Of a stretch of DNA of 64,000 nt, positions 20,801-27,810 are shown piece by piece. Source of the DNA: Actinernus sp. WN-2022 (taxonomy: Eukaryota; Cnidaria; Anthozoa; Actiniaria; Actinernidae); assembly GCA_030867875.1 (NCBI GenBank), contig JAOWCC010001634.1:6867877-6931876 (forward strand), written 5' to 3'. A program made the position numbers and the translations under genes. Every line of letters begins with the position of its first letter. Within the stretch, counting starts at the first letter, position 1. The notes below the pieces were generated by a model, which saw nothing but the letters and a program-made list of their open reading frames with translations, did not search any database and was not told the origin of the DNA.

Positions 20801-23614
20801 CTTCGTTTGCCGTCATGTGTTCGAACCACAAGGCCTTCAAGGAGTACTCGGGATTCCTTTTCACAGGTACTTAACCTATTTTAGATTTTGACTGCGAGCT
20901 CGGACTATATTAATTAACAAATAAAGCAGCCTTAGCTCATAAAACACGATGGGCAATTTGAGAACATGAGAGAAAAATAAAGCACAAGCCGAAGGCGCGT
21001 ACTTTCAACATTTCTCGAGTGTTCTCAAATGACCAGTGTATTTTATGTAATAGTTCTTATCCTCGCTAGATCCGCGTGCCAAGAAACAATGCCGAGGCGA
21101 AGGCTTATTTTTCGTTGAATTAGTTTTGAAGCCGAGGGAAATTTAGGGGTGAAACAAGGACTCATTTCCATATTTACCGTATCTAGAAATCGTTTCTCAA
21201 TACAGTTTTGGGTCATTTGCATATTTTTCGTATTGAGAAATGATTTCTAGATATGGTAATTATGGAAGTGAGTCATTGTTTCACCCTTAAATTTCCCTCA
21301 GCTTCAAAACCCGCCCACTTGCATAATTTAGTTTGTCGTTCTATCCTGGGTTTCAAAGTATCTCCACGTGACCTCGAGCAAGCATCCCCATTGGCCGATG
21401 TGGCATGCATATCTAATGTAGTATGAGAAACTCTGATAAAACATGGCTTTTTAGCCAATCAGAGAGCGCGTACTATGGTATCTATATTATAAAAACAAAT
21501 AGTGTATCAGTCGAGAGACTAAGCCGCCGTCTGTTGAGAAACTCGCCATCTGATTGGCTAGCGAGGCAAAATGTTATCTTTCTTATTCGAGCTAAAAATT
21601 GCATTTATTTTACGAGTTTAGGGGAAAGGAATGACTAGAATCATAGCTGAGTGTTTAAAATAGCATAACGAAATAATAGCCGTTATTACGGCTGCGCCAA
21701 ATGCCATGAAACGGTCAGCGGTTTCAACCATCTTATCAGGTCATCGACTCGTTTGATGCTGAAACGAGGCTGTTTTAGTGAAATTTTCTTTGAAATATCC
21801 TCGTTTTACCCTGCTTTATCATTCGTGTTGCTTCATTCGATGCACTAGTAGCGATTGTAAGACGCTAAGTGGCCTAAGGATGGACTAACCGATTTGATAA
21901 GGCTGAATGCGAAAAGAGTTGATCGAGTCAGTTGTTGACTTTACGGACCCAAGAAGCTTCTGAAGACAAGGCTTGTAGAAATTTTCCGTCAAATCACTCC
22001 AGTGGCCAAGGACAGACGCCGCTTAACATTTATTCTTGCTTTTCTTTAAAAAATAATCGTTTGGGGCATCATCTTCTCGGTGATCTCCGTTTAACGCAAC
22101 TCCATCTCTGTACCATTTTGAAATGACCCGATAGCCTCGCTTTCATGAAGGCTGATGGGTGAAATCACTGACCATTTGGCTCAGCCGTAATAACAGCTAT
22201 TGCCCTGCTTTCTAGCGTAAAATTGTCGTATTTGCTTATCATCGAGCGATAATACTATTATCTGCTATCAGATATTGTACGAATGCGCACTTAGTGCTAC
22301 AGCTAGCTATCGAGAATTAGTTGCGTGTTTTCAGCCAATCAGAATGGAGATGTGAGTAAAATGTATAGTAACGGTCATGCTAGTTAAGAACATCAACTAT
22401 CAGCCGATATAGTTCCGAAACAGTCTATTTGTCGTTATTGTTCATCACAAAATTGTCTTCCGCTCTCAGCGGGCACTATCGCCTGACAGTTTGCATCCAC
22501 GTCACGTGATCGCTTTTGGCCAATGAGGGAGCGCCAACACTCATTTTTACACATTTTATTTTTCTATTCTAATAGTGTAATTTACAATCTGAGTGGTCCG
22601 CAGGTAGCTTAAAGCTAATCTAGTAGGCGGGCCGAGTCTTATATAAGTAAATATACTAATTACAGTTTAAAAGAATAAGTTAAGTTTTACATGTAATGGA
22701 GGGAGAGAAAAAAAAAGAGGAGAAAAAAAGAGAAGAAAAAGGAATTATAAAGAGACAAAAGACAAGGTGGTGACTTATGTTGATAGAACTATAAACGTTA
22801 ATTTATAGAAATAACAACTGTAAAATCAGCAAATTTTATTTGAATGATTTTACTTTTGAAATAATCATGGATGTATCAATATATGTATCTTCTAATTTGA
22901 GGATATTAACTAGTATTTTCTTAAGTTCTATTTTAAATGCTTTTTTTGGAAGATTTCTGAGATAACATGGTATCTCACCAAAATTTTGTGGTGAACTATA
23001 ACTGCCGATAGAAACCTCGAGCTCGCAGACTAATTGCCCGACAACTAGTTTTATAAAAGAACATCAAATTTCCGTGGGCAACATCAGCCGATAGTCCCTC
23101 GACAGACACACTATTTGTATAACAGACAATATAATAAGCCAATCAGATTTCGTGTTTGCCGATAGTCGGTGGCTTTTAATTGGTTATGCTACAATATTTT
23201 GGTGTCGGCCTATACAGATCAAGGACGAACATTATTTATATATATCAAGTAACATATTGCTCGATAATTCTTGAGGAATGATTTGCGTTCCATGTTTAAT
23301 TTGAATCGTTAAAAAGACTTGGCCTGCACAGGGCGGTGGGAGTGGACACTCGGAGCAATGTCGCCTTTGCAGGCAATCAGATGGTGCACGCAAAACCTGT
23401 TCCAACATAGGGCTTTCAAGAACGCTCTTGTTTAAAGGATTCATATCCTTTATAATATATTTGTAAAGCTGCAGAATTGCCTCTAATCACAGTTAATCCA
23501 CAGTACTTTTTGTTACTTCCAGTTATAAGCAAGCTCGTCCGGCGAGGTTACCAATCTCATCTTGAAGATTTTCTACTGAGACTCAACTTCAATGATTTTT
23601 ATATGATGGTGTAA
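1804..23614 (+). CDS. TUBGCP6: Gamma-tubulin complex component 6 (GCP6), 3' portion of a split gene
   Basis: GCP6 is a subunit of the gamma-tubulin ring complex, which nucleates microtubules at centrosomes. Twelve exons join in a single frame: 1804-2847, 4583-4675, 7329-7413, 8385-8526, 9069-9228, 10592-10629, 11799-11855, 13621-13696, 14770-14824, 17596-17695, 20605-20866, 23523-23614. All introns are GT-AG and all phases match. Exon 1 carries the repeat region typical of GCP6 and absent from other GCPs. The rest is the conserved C-terminal domain: LPILLRRSVTAPLLAQ, NKAVVEYFIEDL, FMEDGEFSLSLSDQLFEK, VEWPVNIIVTENSIIKYNK, then the end HLEDFLLRLNFNDFYMMV. The family assignment rests on recalled resemblance to vertebrate GCP6. 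Human GCP6 has about 1,800 residues; about 734 codons are seen here, so the N-terminal half lies left of the window. Introns are full of mobile elements but no coding exon is broken. Expression is presumably constitutive; no promoter is in view. Confidence 0.93.
2929..4560 (+). mobile_element. Non-LTR retrotransposon (LINE) reverse transcriptase, decayed
   Basis: Fragments of a reverse transcriptase in same orientation as GCP6: NYRPISLLPIFNQLLEKLM, QFGFRPKHSTIHAI, YGIRGIALNWFKSYL, GVLQGSVLSPILFLIYINDF and IFADDSNLF. The C-terminal tail RLASRSSYYLPTIRTNYG ends at 4265. Frameshifts and stops separate the pieces. The first catalytic Asp motif reads ELSKVFEIV, with Glu in place of Asp. The 3' end has AATAAATG near 4540 and abuts exon 2. 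Confidence 0.85.
4583..4675 (+). CDS. TUBGCP6: GCP6 exon 2
   Basis: Acceptor CTCTCTTAG|AGGCC; donor ATTGG|GTAAGA. With the leftover G of exon 1 it reads EAKPERAKPLEFEDIWLASQ and on to RDNYDVLG. It is a linker between the repeats and the gamma-tubulin-binding domain. The 3' end of a LINE stops only a few bases before its acceptor. Confidence 0.83.
4676..6820. other. GCP6 intron 2, left part
   Basis: No exon found. The 86-codon ORF at 5078-5338 is not recognised and lacks conserved features. The stretch 5365-5405 recurs inverted at about 7165-7210 (GGGATACCCGAGT and TTTGGGCTCAAAAT), so both are copies of one repeat. Confidence 0.45.
6838..7060. mobile_element. Foldback MITE (GGAAGTGACGTCA family)
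   Basis: Inverted arms: CGTTCCTTTATTCAGCGGAA at 6848 and its complement at about 7028-7050, followed inward by GTGACGTCAT / ATGACATCAC. The arms flank about 150 bp of unrelated sequence. A partial relative occurs at about 18470-18495. Confidence 0.75.
7329..7413 (+). CDS. TUBGCP6: GCP6 exon 3
   Basis: Acceptor TTTTTCACTCTGCAG|AGGAGG; donor CCCA|GTAAGT. It encodes DAAQLMSLPILLRRSVTAPL, the start of the conserved C-terminal domain, closely matching the vertebrate segment before NKA. It splices in phase from exon 2 across a 2.65 kb intron. Confidence 0.92.
7720..7981. repeat. Minisatellite, 51-bp unit, five copies
   Basis: Units start with TTGAACCGTGTATCATACAA at 7722, 7773, 7824, 7875 and 7926. 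The unit is 17 codons long, so both strands stay open and give artefactual repetitive ORFs (17-residue repeat with HGSTHCLAS on the minus strand). It lies in GCP6 intron 3. Confidence 0.9.
8140..8342 (-). mobile_element. tRNA-derived SINE
   Basis: On the minus strand the head has an A-box-like TTAGATCAGTGGTTAACGC and a B box GGTTCAAACCC at about 8270. A body with CTGACGTTTCGAGCGTTAGC follows near 8200. Acceptor stem pairing is poor and an intact tRNA is not formed. It sits only about 40 bases upstream of GCP6 exon 4. Confidence 0.7.
8385..8526 (+). CDS. TUBGCP6: GCP6 exon 4
   Basis: Acceptor GTGTCAG|GGTCTC; donor GAAAAG|GTATTA. It encodes VSLVNKAVVEYFIEDLQVQQ, then HFEVFRKFLFMEDGEFSLSL and SDQLFEK. 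The MEDGEF...LSD..FEK string is diagnostic of GCP6 within the GCP family. Confidence 0.96.
8527..9068. other. GCP6 intron 4, nothing recognised
   Basis: AT-rich intron without recognised element ends. A short region around 8795-8870 is locally GC-richer. Confidence 0.5.
9069..9228 (+). CDS. TUBGCP6: GCP6 exon 5
   Basis: Acceptor TTGTTTAG|TTGTCG; donor GAATG|GTAATA. It encodes LSLGATPRELCSTTVMNGIV and FALKWMPEMFKLN, matching the segment after the FEK motif in GCP6. The donor runs into a (TAA) repeat. Confidence 0.93.
9497..10077. mobile_element. MITE B with 7-bp target duplication, itself interrupted
   Basis: Starts CATAGTTAATAGAGTGGAAT and ends TTAACTATG. The 7 bases GTCAAAT flank it on both sides (9490-9496 and 10078-10084). 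The right terminal repeat is split by element C. A solo copy with its own 7-bp duplication is at 29708-29990. Confidence 0.85.
9765..10066. mobile_element. Innermost element C (foldback)
   Basis: Arms GGTAGGTCCTCTGGAATGTT (about 9801-9820) and its complement AACATTCCAGAGGACCTACC (about 10000-10020); outer bases ATGCATAA and TTATGCAT also pair. It lies in the right terminal repeat of element B. Exact ends are approximate. Confidence 0.7.
10592..10629 (+). CDS. TUBGCP6: GCP6 exon 6 (38 bp micro-exon)
   Basis: A very short exon: acceptor CTTCGTTAG|ATATTG, donor CTATAGG|GTAAGC. It encodes (D)IDTLDFLELRYR. The LELRY string continues directly into VEWPVN of exon 7, as in vertebrate GCP6. Confidence 0.9.
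11027..11688. mobile_element. Inverted-repeat DNA transposon, hAT-like ends
   Basis: Ends AGGGTTTCCACGCTCACGG and GTGTGGGAACCCT. The interior repeats CAGGGAA/AAAGTC words as in the element at 17866-18118, so they are one family. A separate foldback (11210-11539) is nested within. Confidence 0.72.
11210..11539. repeat. Long near-perfect inverted repeat (foldback)
   Basis: Arms of well over 100 bases: 11236-11360 reads GCCAATCAGCGATGTCCACG, TTGCTTCGAACAACCGGGCC and ACAATACATGCGCGGAGATA-like sequence, and its complement occupies 11390-11511. The spacer is about 35 bases. Outer bases ATAATTCTACGCGTGG / CACACGTAAAATTAT extend the pairing weakly. Confidence 0.85.
11799..11855 (+). CDS. TUBGCP6: GCP6 exon 7
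   Basis: Acceptor CTTTTCAG|GTGGAG; donor AACAAG|GTATCG. It encodes VEWPVNIIVTENSIIKYNK. The frame stays open past the donor, but those residues do not resemble GCP6, while exon 8 continues the family alignment. Confidence 0.93.
11856..13039. other. GCP6 intron 7, left part
   Basis: No gene or clear element ends seen. A CCAAT-type palindromic environment (GACGTCATGAGCGCGCGC) occurs near 12942. Confidence 0.4.
13040..13177. mobile_element. Short foldback MITE
   Basis: Arms CTGCCGTGTGTCTTCCTTCT ... AACGTGAAGAGAAC and GTTCTCTTCACGTT ... AGAAGACAGACGCACGGCAG. The loop is about 20 bases. A GATGACGTCA word lies in one arm. Confidence 0.78.
13621..13696 (+). CDS. TUBGCP6: GCP6 exon 8
   Basis: Acceptor TTGTCGTAG|GTGTTT; donor CATTG|GTGAGT. 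It encodes VFSFMLRLKRISWVLRNIWF then HLKHI. This is the conserved GCP helix pair (FLLQLKxxxWAL type) that follows KYxxVF. Confidence 0.94.
13697..14567. other. GCP6 intron 8, left part
   Basis: Several overlapping short ORFs, none with recognisable domains. A CCAATCAGATTTTGGCGCTC stretch at about 14099 resembles repeat-borne CCAAT motifs elsewhere. No element ends were fixed. Confidence 0.4.
14568..14735. repeat. Dispersed repeat, copy 1 (also 35159-35350)
   Basis: Shares TGTGGGATGATTAA, ATTTCAATCAAGTATTGAGG (one mismatch set), GAGGGAGGGGAC and CATGCGCAACACCATG with 35159-35350, same orientation. Its class is unknown. A fragment also occurs near 28090. Confidence 0.75.
14770..14824 (+). CDS. 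TUBGCP6: GCP6 exon 9
   Basis: Acceptor TGTTGGTAG|GATTCT; donor TTTAG|GTAAGA. It encodes (G)FSRDAAGSPQLRQLQLFR, matching the GCP6 segment RQLQLF before the HEMQHFV helix. Confidence 0.91.
15026..15432. mobile_element. Foldback MITE family F, copy 1
   Basis: Internal inverted arms TTCTTGATTTGAGTGT at 15081 and ACACTCAAATCAAGAA ending 15371; outer arms with ATCGATT also pair, and the right end has AGGCACTTT. The middle (CACTGATATAAGGCCCAAA) is shared with the copy at 48524-48980. Confidence 0.8.
15437..16524. mobile_element. TTAA-flanked DNA transposon, non-autonomous
   Basis: AGGGCTCGGTCAC at the left and TGACCGAGCCCCT at the right, each adjoining TTAA (15433-15436 and 16525-16528). This is the arrangement of piggyBac-type insertions. 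An internal inverted pair (GAGTGGGACAAACTACGGCA at 15805 and complement near 16120) suggests a nested second element. Confidence 0.68.
16690..16876. mobile_element. Short foldback MITE
   Basis: Arms ATACGATGAAAAGCGGC / GCCGCTTTTCATCGTAT, plus inner arms TTTCTTTAACAAATCA / TTGATTTGTTAAAGAAAA. Total about 185 bp. Confidence 0.8.
16915..17445 (+). mobile_element. LINE 3' end with A/T-rich tail
   Basis: The reading frame gives LSFCKDRKVNYHLRSNDSLD, VFKYSFFVRIVDEWNSVSHN and ends MSFLN at 17185. This is a typical non-LTR retrotransposon C terminus. An untranslated region then ends in TAAATAAATAAA at about 17430. It is 5' truncated, as usual for LINEs. Confidence 0.75.
17596..17695 (+). CDS. TUBGCP6: GCP6 exon 10
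   Basis: Acceptor TTTCTTCAG|GCACGA; donor AACAAC|GTAAGG. It encodes HEMQHFVQNVEGYLSNQILN then VTWAQFIQELTNN. The HEMQHFV and GY..NQIL..TW residues are hallmark GCP positions. Confidence 0.96.
17866..18118. mobile_element. Short inverted-repeat transposon (CAGGGTTGCCAC ends)
   Basis: CAGGGTTGCCACGG at the left and GATGTGGCAACCCTG at the right are complementary. The interior is built of CAGGGAA / AAAGTCAGG words, as in 11027-11688. Ends of CAGGG type suggest hAT ancestry (inference). Confidence 0.75.
18317..18867. mobile_element. Probable TTAA-bounded element
   Basis: TTAAAGTGCCACTACAATCA at 18317 is mirrored imperfectly by CGTCGTAGTGTCACTCCTTA ending 18866. Internal segments related to the 6838-7060 element (GCGGAAGTGACGTCA; AGTAATGGCGGAC) are present. 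Confidence 0.5.
18980..19125. mobile_element. MITE family with GGAATCGGCTA ends, copy 1
   Basis: Ends GGAATCGGCTA and TAGCCGATTCC. The centre shares GATGCTACTCTGGGGAATT and CATTCTAATCATAATGCAG with 31350-31475 and 57880-58070. Confidence 0.8.
19466..19565 (+). repeat. Partial duplicate of GCP6 exon 11 (copy a)
   Basis: TTAATGTTTCCTCTAAG followed from 19486 by exon-like sequence translating VRNLYYLHHRHTEYLNKAVF. It lacks the rest of the exon and any donor. It is separated from the other copies by a MITE (19856-20040). Confidence 0.9.
19856..20040. mobile_element. Element A, uninterrupted copy
   Basis: Ends TAGTATATACCACACTCCAG and CACTGGTGTGGTATATACTA. It contains TCAAATGGACAAAAACTCGC, the intact form of the site where element B landed in the 9438-10205 copy, and AGCCAATCAGAGCGCGC. 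Confidence 0.82.
20275..20604 (+). repeat. Tandem partial duplicates of GCP6 exon 11 (copies b, c, d)
   Basis: Three ~100-110 bp units, each with TTTCCTCTAAG acceptor and exon-like start at 20294, 20404 and 20505, run into the real exon at 20605. Copy b reads VRNLYYLHHRHPEYLIKAVF; copies c and d lack about 15 bases. Copies b-d share CAGATCCCTTACATTA, unlike the true exon, so they multiplied after leaving it. Confidence 0.93.
20605..20866 (+). CDS. TUBGCP6: GCP6 exon 11
   Basis: Acceptor TTTCCTCTAAG|GTTCGT; donor TTCACAG|GTACTT. It encodes VRNLDDLHHRHTEYLNKAVF, LLSKKAAPVMKIINDIFSLV and FKEYSGFLFT. Its first ~70 bases plus the upstream acceptor are repeated several times just upstream (19460-20604). 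This copy is the true exon because only it continues into conserved GCP6 sequence and reaches a donor. Confidence 0.96.
20918..21058. mobile_element. Foldback element family I, copy 1
   Basis: ATTTGAGAACATGAGAGAAA pairs with ATTTCTCGAGTGTTCTCAAAT across AAGCACAAGCCGAAGGCGCG. A closely similar copy is at 52166-52350. Both are followed by CTCTGATAAAACATGGCTT and a CCAATCAGAG motif. Confidence 0.78.
21124..21311. mobile_element. Foldback MITE
   Basis: Arms TTTTGAAGCCGAGGGAAATT and the complement AATTTCCCTCAGCTTCAAAA, with ATTTACCGTATCTAGAAATC / GATTTCTAGATATGGTAATT inside. The loop is centred near 21215. Confidence 0.83.
21677..22204. mobile_element. Inverted-repeat element, ~530 bp
   Basis: Ends TAGCCGTTATTACGGCTG and CAGCCGTAATAACAGCTA, extended inward by GCCAAATG and GGT(T)TCAACCATC-type matches. 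No transposase seen inside. Confidence 0.78.
22205..23522. other. GCP6 intron 11, right part
   Basis: No exon found before the terminal exon. Scattered CCAATCAG words (22336, 23135), a purine-rich tract at about 22700-22750, and a CACGTCACGTGATCGCTTTT stretch near 22500 that recurs inverted near 37530. Confidence 0.4.
23523..23614 (+). CDS. TUBGCP6: GCP6 terminal exon 12 with stop
   Basis: Acceptor GTTACTTCCAG|TTATAAGC. It encodes (V)ISKLVRRGYQSHLEDFLL then RLNFNDFYMMV and stop TAA at 23612-23614. This matches the extreme C terminus of the family (HLEDFLLRxNFNxYY). No convincing AATAAA was seen in the next several hundred bases; an ATTAAA near 24406 is a weak candidate. Confidence 0.95.
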
Positions 23615-23754
23615 CACGTTAACAATGGTCAGGAGCCCATTACCCTGCAATGGTACATCAACTGAACGAGACAATGGATTACAGACAGTCGGCGGAACTG
23701 ATTCAGTACTAATAGGATTATCAGTGAAGCGTTATACTAAAGATCGGTGGCTCA

Positions 23755-23870
23755 ATCCCGGTTTCTGAGAAACTACCCACCCACTCCTCCCTTAGATGTG
23801 CATCGTTTTATTAATGATTAACCATTAAAGGTTATGTGGGGGAGGGGTTTCCCAGAAACCGTGATTGATC
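23755..23870. mobile_element. MITE family E, copy 1
   Basis: AATCCCGGTTTCTGAGAAAC at the left pairs with TTCCCAGAAACCGTGATT at the right; the centre is ATTAATGATTAACCATTAA. A relative is at 43286-43404. Confidence 0.78.
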
Positions 23871-24051
23871 CAGATCGGTGTACACGACAAATATGTTGGG
23901 CACGGTACTCTAAATGATTGGTACGCTTGCAAGCATTGTTCGCACCGAACCCCTTGTTTTTGTCGTGTATAAAATGAGTATATTCCGGATACGCGCGCCC
24001 TGAACTCTAGGGGTTCCGAGAACCTGTGAAAAGGTATTCTCGTCGAGTACT

Positions 24052-24183
24052 ACAGTACCGCTCGAGACCTGTGTTCTGATTGGACCATTATACTGTAGTT
24101 CTTGTTTTTGTACTGCTCGTTCTAAAGGTTAGGGTATTTTGTATAATTGGGTAAACCTACTGTGGCTCGTTTCGAGCTGTACA
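24052..24183. mobile_element. MITE family D, copy 1
   Basis: ACAGTACCGCTCGAG and CTCGTTTCGAGCTGTACAG ends around GTACTGCTCGTTCTAAAGGT and TTAGGGT. Relatives: 33476-33610 (inverted) and 46186-46309. Confidence 0.8.
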
Positions 24184-24586
24184 GGTTTGTCTTGCTCTTC
24201 TCGGCCCGCGTATTAGGAGTGCCGTGCCCAAAATGCTTGTCGTGTACACTTAAGTTATGAGGAGCCTCTACTAAAGGCATGGTGAACTCACACAGGCTTG
24301 TATAGGAAGAATTTCTATAAGAGAAACATGTACTGGTTATTTAAAGAGTAGGAAAGGTAAAAACTATCACCAAGGTATGCGACATATTTTGAGAATAACG
24401 TTTCATTAAAAAAATCAAATTTCAGATGTTTTATCAAGTTCTTGATTTGCATTAAATCGCCATGTATTCCAGTAACAAAGACGTGGCGGCCATGTTAGTT
24501 CATCTTTTGTTTACGTCAACCACTGCGTCTGCGTATGTTACTTGTGCTTATGTCGCTAGTGGAAATTCACTTGATTTAAAGAAAAG

Positions 24587-25062
24587 ATGTCTCGTTACCT
24601 CACCAACATGGCCGCCATCTTGGCTCACGTAAACAAAAGATGTCTCGTTAGCTCTCTTGTTAGATCAACCAACATGGCCACCATCTTGGTTGACATAAAC
24701 AAAAGATGTCTCGTTAGCTCTCTTGTTAGATCAACCAACATGGCCACCATCTTGGTTGACGTAAACAAAAGATGTCTCGTTAGCTCTCTTGTCAGATCAA
24801 CCAACATGGTCGCCATCTTGGTTGACGTAAACAAAAGATGTCTCGTTAGCTCTCTTGTCAGATCAACCAACATGGCCGCCATCTTGGTTGACATAAACAA
24901 AAGATGTCTCGTTAGCTCTCTTGTTAGATCAACCAACATTGCCGCCATCTTGGTTGACGTAAACAAAAGATGTCTCGTTAGCTCTCTTGTTAGATCAACC
25001 AACATGGCCGCCATCTTGGTCGACGTAAACGAAAGATGTCTCGTTAGCCTGATAATAGCTGT
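24587..25062. repeat. Minisatellite, 66-bp unit with ATGGCCGCCAT cores
   Basis: Units beginning ATGTCTCGTTAGCTCTCTTG at 24639, 24705, 24771, 24837, 24903, 24969 and partial 25035, plus a short first unit at 24587. Each holds CAACATGGCCGCCATCTTGG or a one-base variant. The unit is 22 codons, so long spurious ORFs arise on both strands. An inverted relic is at 24476-24530. Confidence 0.92.
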
Positions 25063-26975
25063 GTGACAGGGCCGAGGGAACTGGACATTGGCGCGCGGTG
25101 CGGTCACACAGCCAGCCGTTTTGTTGAATTCGCTTTTTCCGAATAAAGGCTAAAGTTCTTGAAAGAAAGCTGTTGAATCGTATCCATGCGAAATTATCGC
25201 CTCGCTTAACGATCGAGTTATCACTGGTGGCAGTACTACTATTCACGACTCATTCGAAGATAAGTTAGAAGCCGAAAATGCCGGTTAACGTAACAGTGAA
25301 ACAGTGAAACAGCGAAATCGCTTCTGGCAACATATAAAGGGCAAATCGACAAACCCAAAGTTTTCGATAGTTACAAGGCCCAGGTTACGGGCGCCCTACT
25401 GGCCTTCGACGAGGAAATGACTCAACAACAGCGACTGGGATGAGACGGAAAAAGCCCGTGCCGCCATTCTAAGCAAGCAGTGCAAGCTTCAGTTAGTCTT
25501 GGCAAGCATAGACACGTCGGTACTCCAGCTCTGGCCAAACGACATTGCAGAGTGTCAGACAGCAGAGGATTTACTCCGTTTTTTTTAACGAAAAAGCTTG
25601 TCAGACTCCAACGTGGGACACCTTGAAACCACTGGGACGATTTTACTCCAAACTGTGGCTTGGATCAAACAACACAATCCAGCTGCAGAGTTCACCCATA
25701 GAAGTAGTAGAGAACCTGAACGGGCGGCCCAGCCTGGGTACTGATGTCCTCTTTAAGGAACATTCGGATCTCACGGAGTCGATGGACCGCGGCTGTAACG
25801 CAATGGATAGTCAAACTGCCGATAGCGACATCGTTGGACCCACACCTCCTGACTTGACTCCCCCACAATTACTTCGTCTCACAGTGATGACAGACGTCAC
25901 GATTCCACCTCGTTCGGAGCGAGAAGTAGTAGCACGGGCTGCAGAGTACAGAGAACTTCCGAGTTCCTCACAAATAGGAATCCGATACAGACTGACCCAC
26001 CACTTTGTGTTGGGGCATCTATATTCACCATGACGGCTGCCGACAACACTACCTGTCCTAGTACTCAACTCACATGACGTCGCAGTAACGCTCAAGGCTG
26101 GTACGGTTGTCAGTACAGCCGAAGAAGTAACAATGCTAACTGACTCGAAGCTACCGGCAGCAGCTAGTGTTAGTGTACGTGACCATACCCCCGAAGCAAC
26201 GAAGAAACGCACCGAGCGGATAGCGGCATTGATGGGCGTGAAAGAGCTCCCCAAGGCTGAACAGAGTAAAGCAAGGAAACCTATTCGTGTTCACACTGGA
26301 TTCCGCAGAGCTGGGGTTGACGCACCTAACTCACTTCAACGTCCATACCGGTGATGCAGCTCCCGTCGTCACACCACGAAGACGCACACCTTACTCCTTA
26401 AGGAATGAAGTTGAACGACAGGTTAAGGCTTGTCTTGAGTTTGGAAATGAAAAAAATCCAGCCCGTGGTCGGTTTCAATCCTCATGGTCCCGAAGGCAGA
26501 TGGTACATGGCGGCTGGGTGTAGATTACCGATTCCTGAACAGTGTAACGACTTCAGATCCTTAACCCCTTCCTAACATGAGTGACTGTTTGGAAAACCTC
26601 CGCCAGGCCAAAATCTTCTCAACGCTTGATTTAGTTGCAGTCTACTGACAAATCCCAGCATCTGATGACGCTGCAGACAAGCTAGTGTTCTCGACGGATT
26701 TTGGCCAGTTCACGTGGACAGTGACGCCCTTCGGCGCCAAAACAGCACCAGCCGTCTTCCAAAGGCTCGTGGATATGGTGCTTCGTGGGTTGCAATGGGA
26801 TCGAGTAGTCTGTTACTTTGATTACATCTTAGTCGGTACAAGCACCTGGGAGGAACACTGGGTCAGCTACAACCAGTCTTGGAGCGCTTGAAGAGTGCCG
26901 GACTGAAGGTAAAAGCAACCAAAGTACAGTTAGGTAGGGCAGAAGTTGACTTTTTAGGCCACATCGTGGGCAGTT
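25060..26975 (+). mobile_element. Degenerate Ty3/Gypsy LTR retrotransposon
   Basis: Gypsy reverse transcriptase remnants: KIFSTLDLVAVY (about 26610), then FSTDFGQFTWTVTPFGAKTA and PAVFQRLVDMVLRGLQWDRV up to 26891. The catalytic Y(L)DD box reads CYFDY, so it is inactive. An upstream stretch with ATFPPRSEREV-like coding (25545-26033) may be the gag-protease region. AATAAAGG at 25139 and TGGTGGCAG at 25224 could be an LTR end plus primer-binding region (weak inference). Stops and frameshifts are frequent. Confidence 0.72.
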
Positions 26976-26989
26976 ACCATATCAGATAT

Positions 26990-27810
26990 GAAACATGAAG
27001 TTGACAGGGCTAGCATCTCCCTGCATAACATGGACAGGCGTGGAGGCAGACACTTAGTCTTTTCAAGATGAGGTTGGTGAGGGCAGCTTATTTCAAGATG
27101 TGAATCTGAAGAGCGATGAGAGAAATACAGCAACATTTGCAAGGAAAAGAGCAAAATTGTAAATGAATCAAGAGGATTTCTGCAGGAGAGATTTGAAATT
27201 TTTTCTTCACCAGTCTTAAATGCAGCTGCAGTACTTACCGATCATAATGCATGGCCAAGAAGAAGAGAAGACCTTGGCTTGTATGGTGATGAGGTTCTCA
27301 AACTAGCAACTCATTACAGAGCCACATTACAAAGAAACAACTTTGATATTGAGGAGGCAAAAGAAGAGTGGCTTGCCCTTAAACTCCATGCCTTAAACAC
27401 AAGAGCAATGGAAAACCTTACACAGCAAGAATTCTGGAAATATATATATAACTTACACTTTCAATTGATAGGTTCTCCCAAGTTCTTATGTTGGTTGAAG
27501 TAAGCTACACAGCAAGAATTCTGGAAATATATATATAACTTACACTTTGATAGGTTCTCCCAAGTTCTTATGTTGGTTAAAGTAAGCTTGGCCATAGCAG
27601 TGTCATCCTCTTGCTGTGAGCGAGGTTTTTCCTGCATGTCTAGGCTGAAGACTGAGTTCAGGAACTCACTTGAGGTGCAAACACTTAGTCATTTGATGAA
27701 CATTTGCCTTAATGGACCACGCCCTGAGGACTTTGTGGCAGAAAGAGCCATTGTACACTGGCTACATGATGCAGAGAGGGCCTGTCGCCCCAACTTCACA
27801 AGATAAAACT
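26990..27810 (+). mobile_element. hAT-family transposase C-terminal remnant
   Basis: Reads GLYGDEVLKLATHYRATLQR, then after a break SLAIAVSSSCCERGFSCMSR and LKTEFRNSLEVQTLSHLMNI. SS.CERGFS...KT..RN.L is the hAT C-terminal dimerisation motif, as in ZNF862-like proteins. A direct duplication of about 83 bp (27421-27505 and 27506-27586) disrupts the frame. Confidence 0.82.

Noticed and set aside
24587..25107. Overlapping 159- and 160-codon ORFs on both strands
   Set aside because: They are read-through of a 66-bp (22-codon) minisatellite, open because the unit is a multiple of three and lacks stops; no domain and no splice context.
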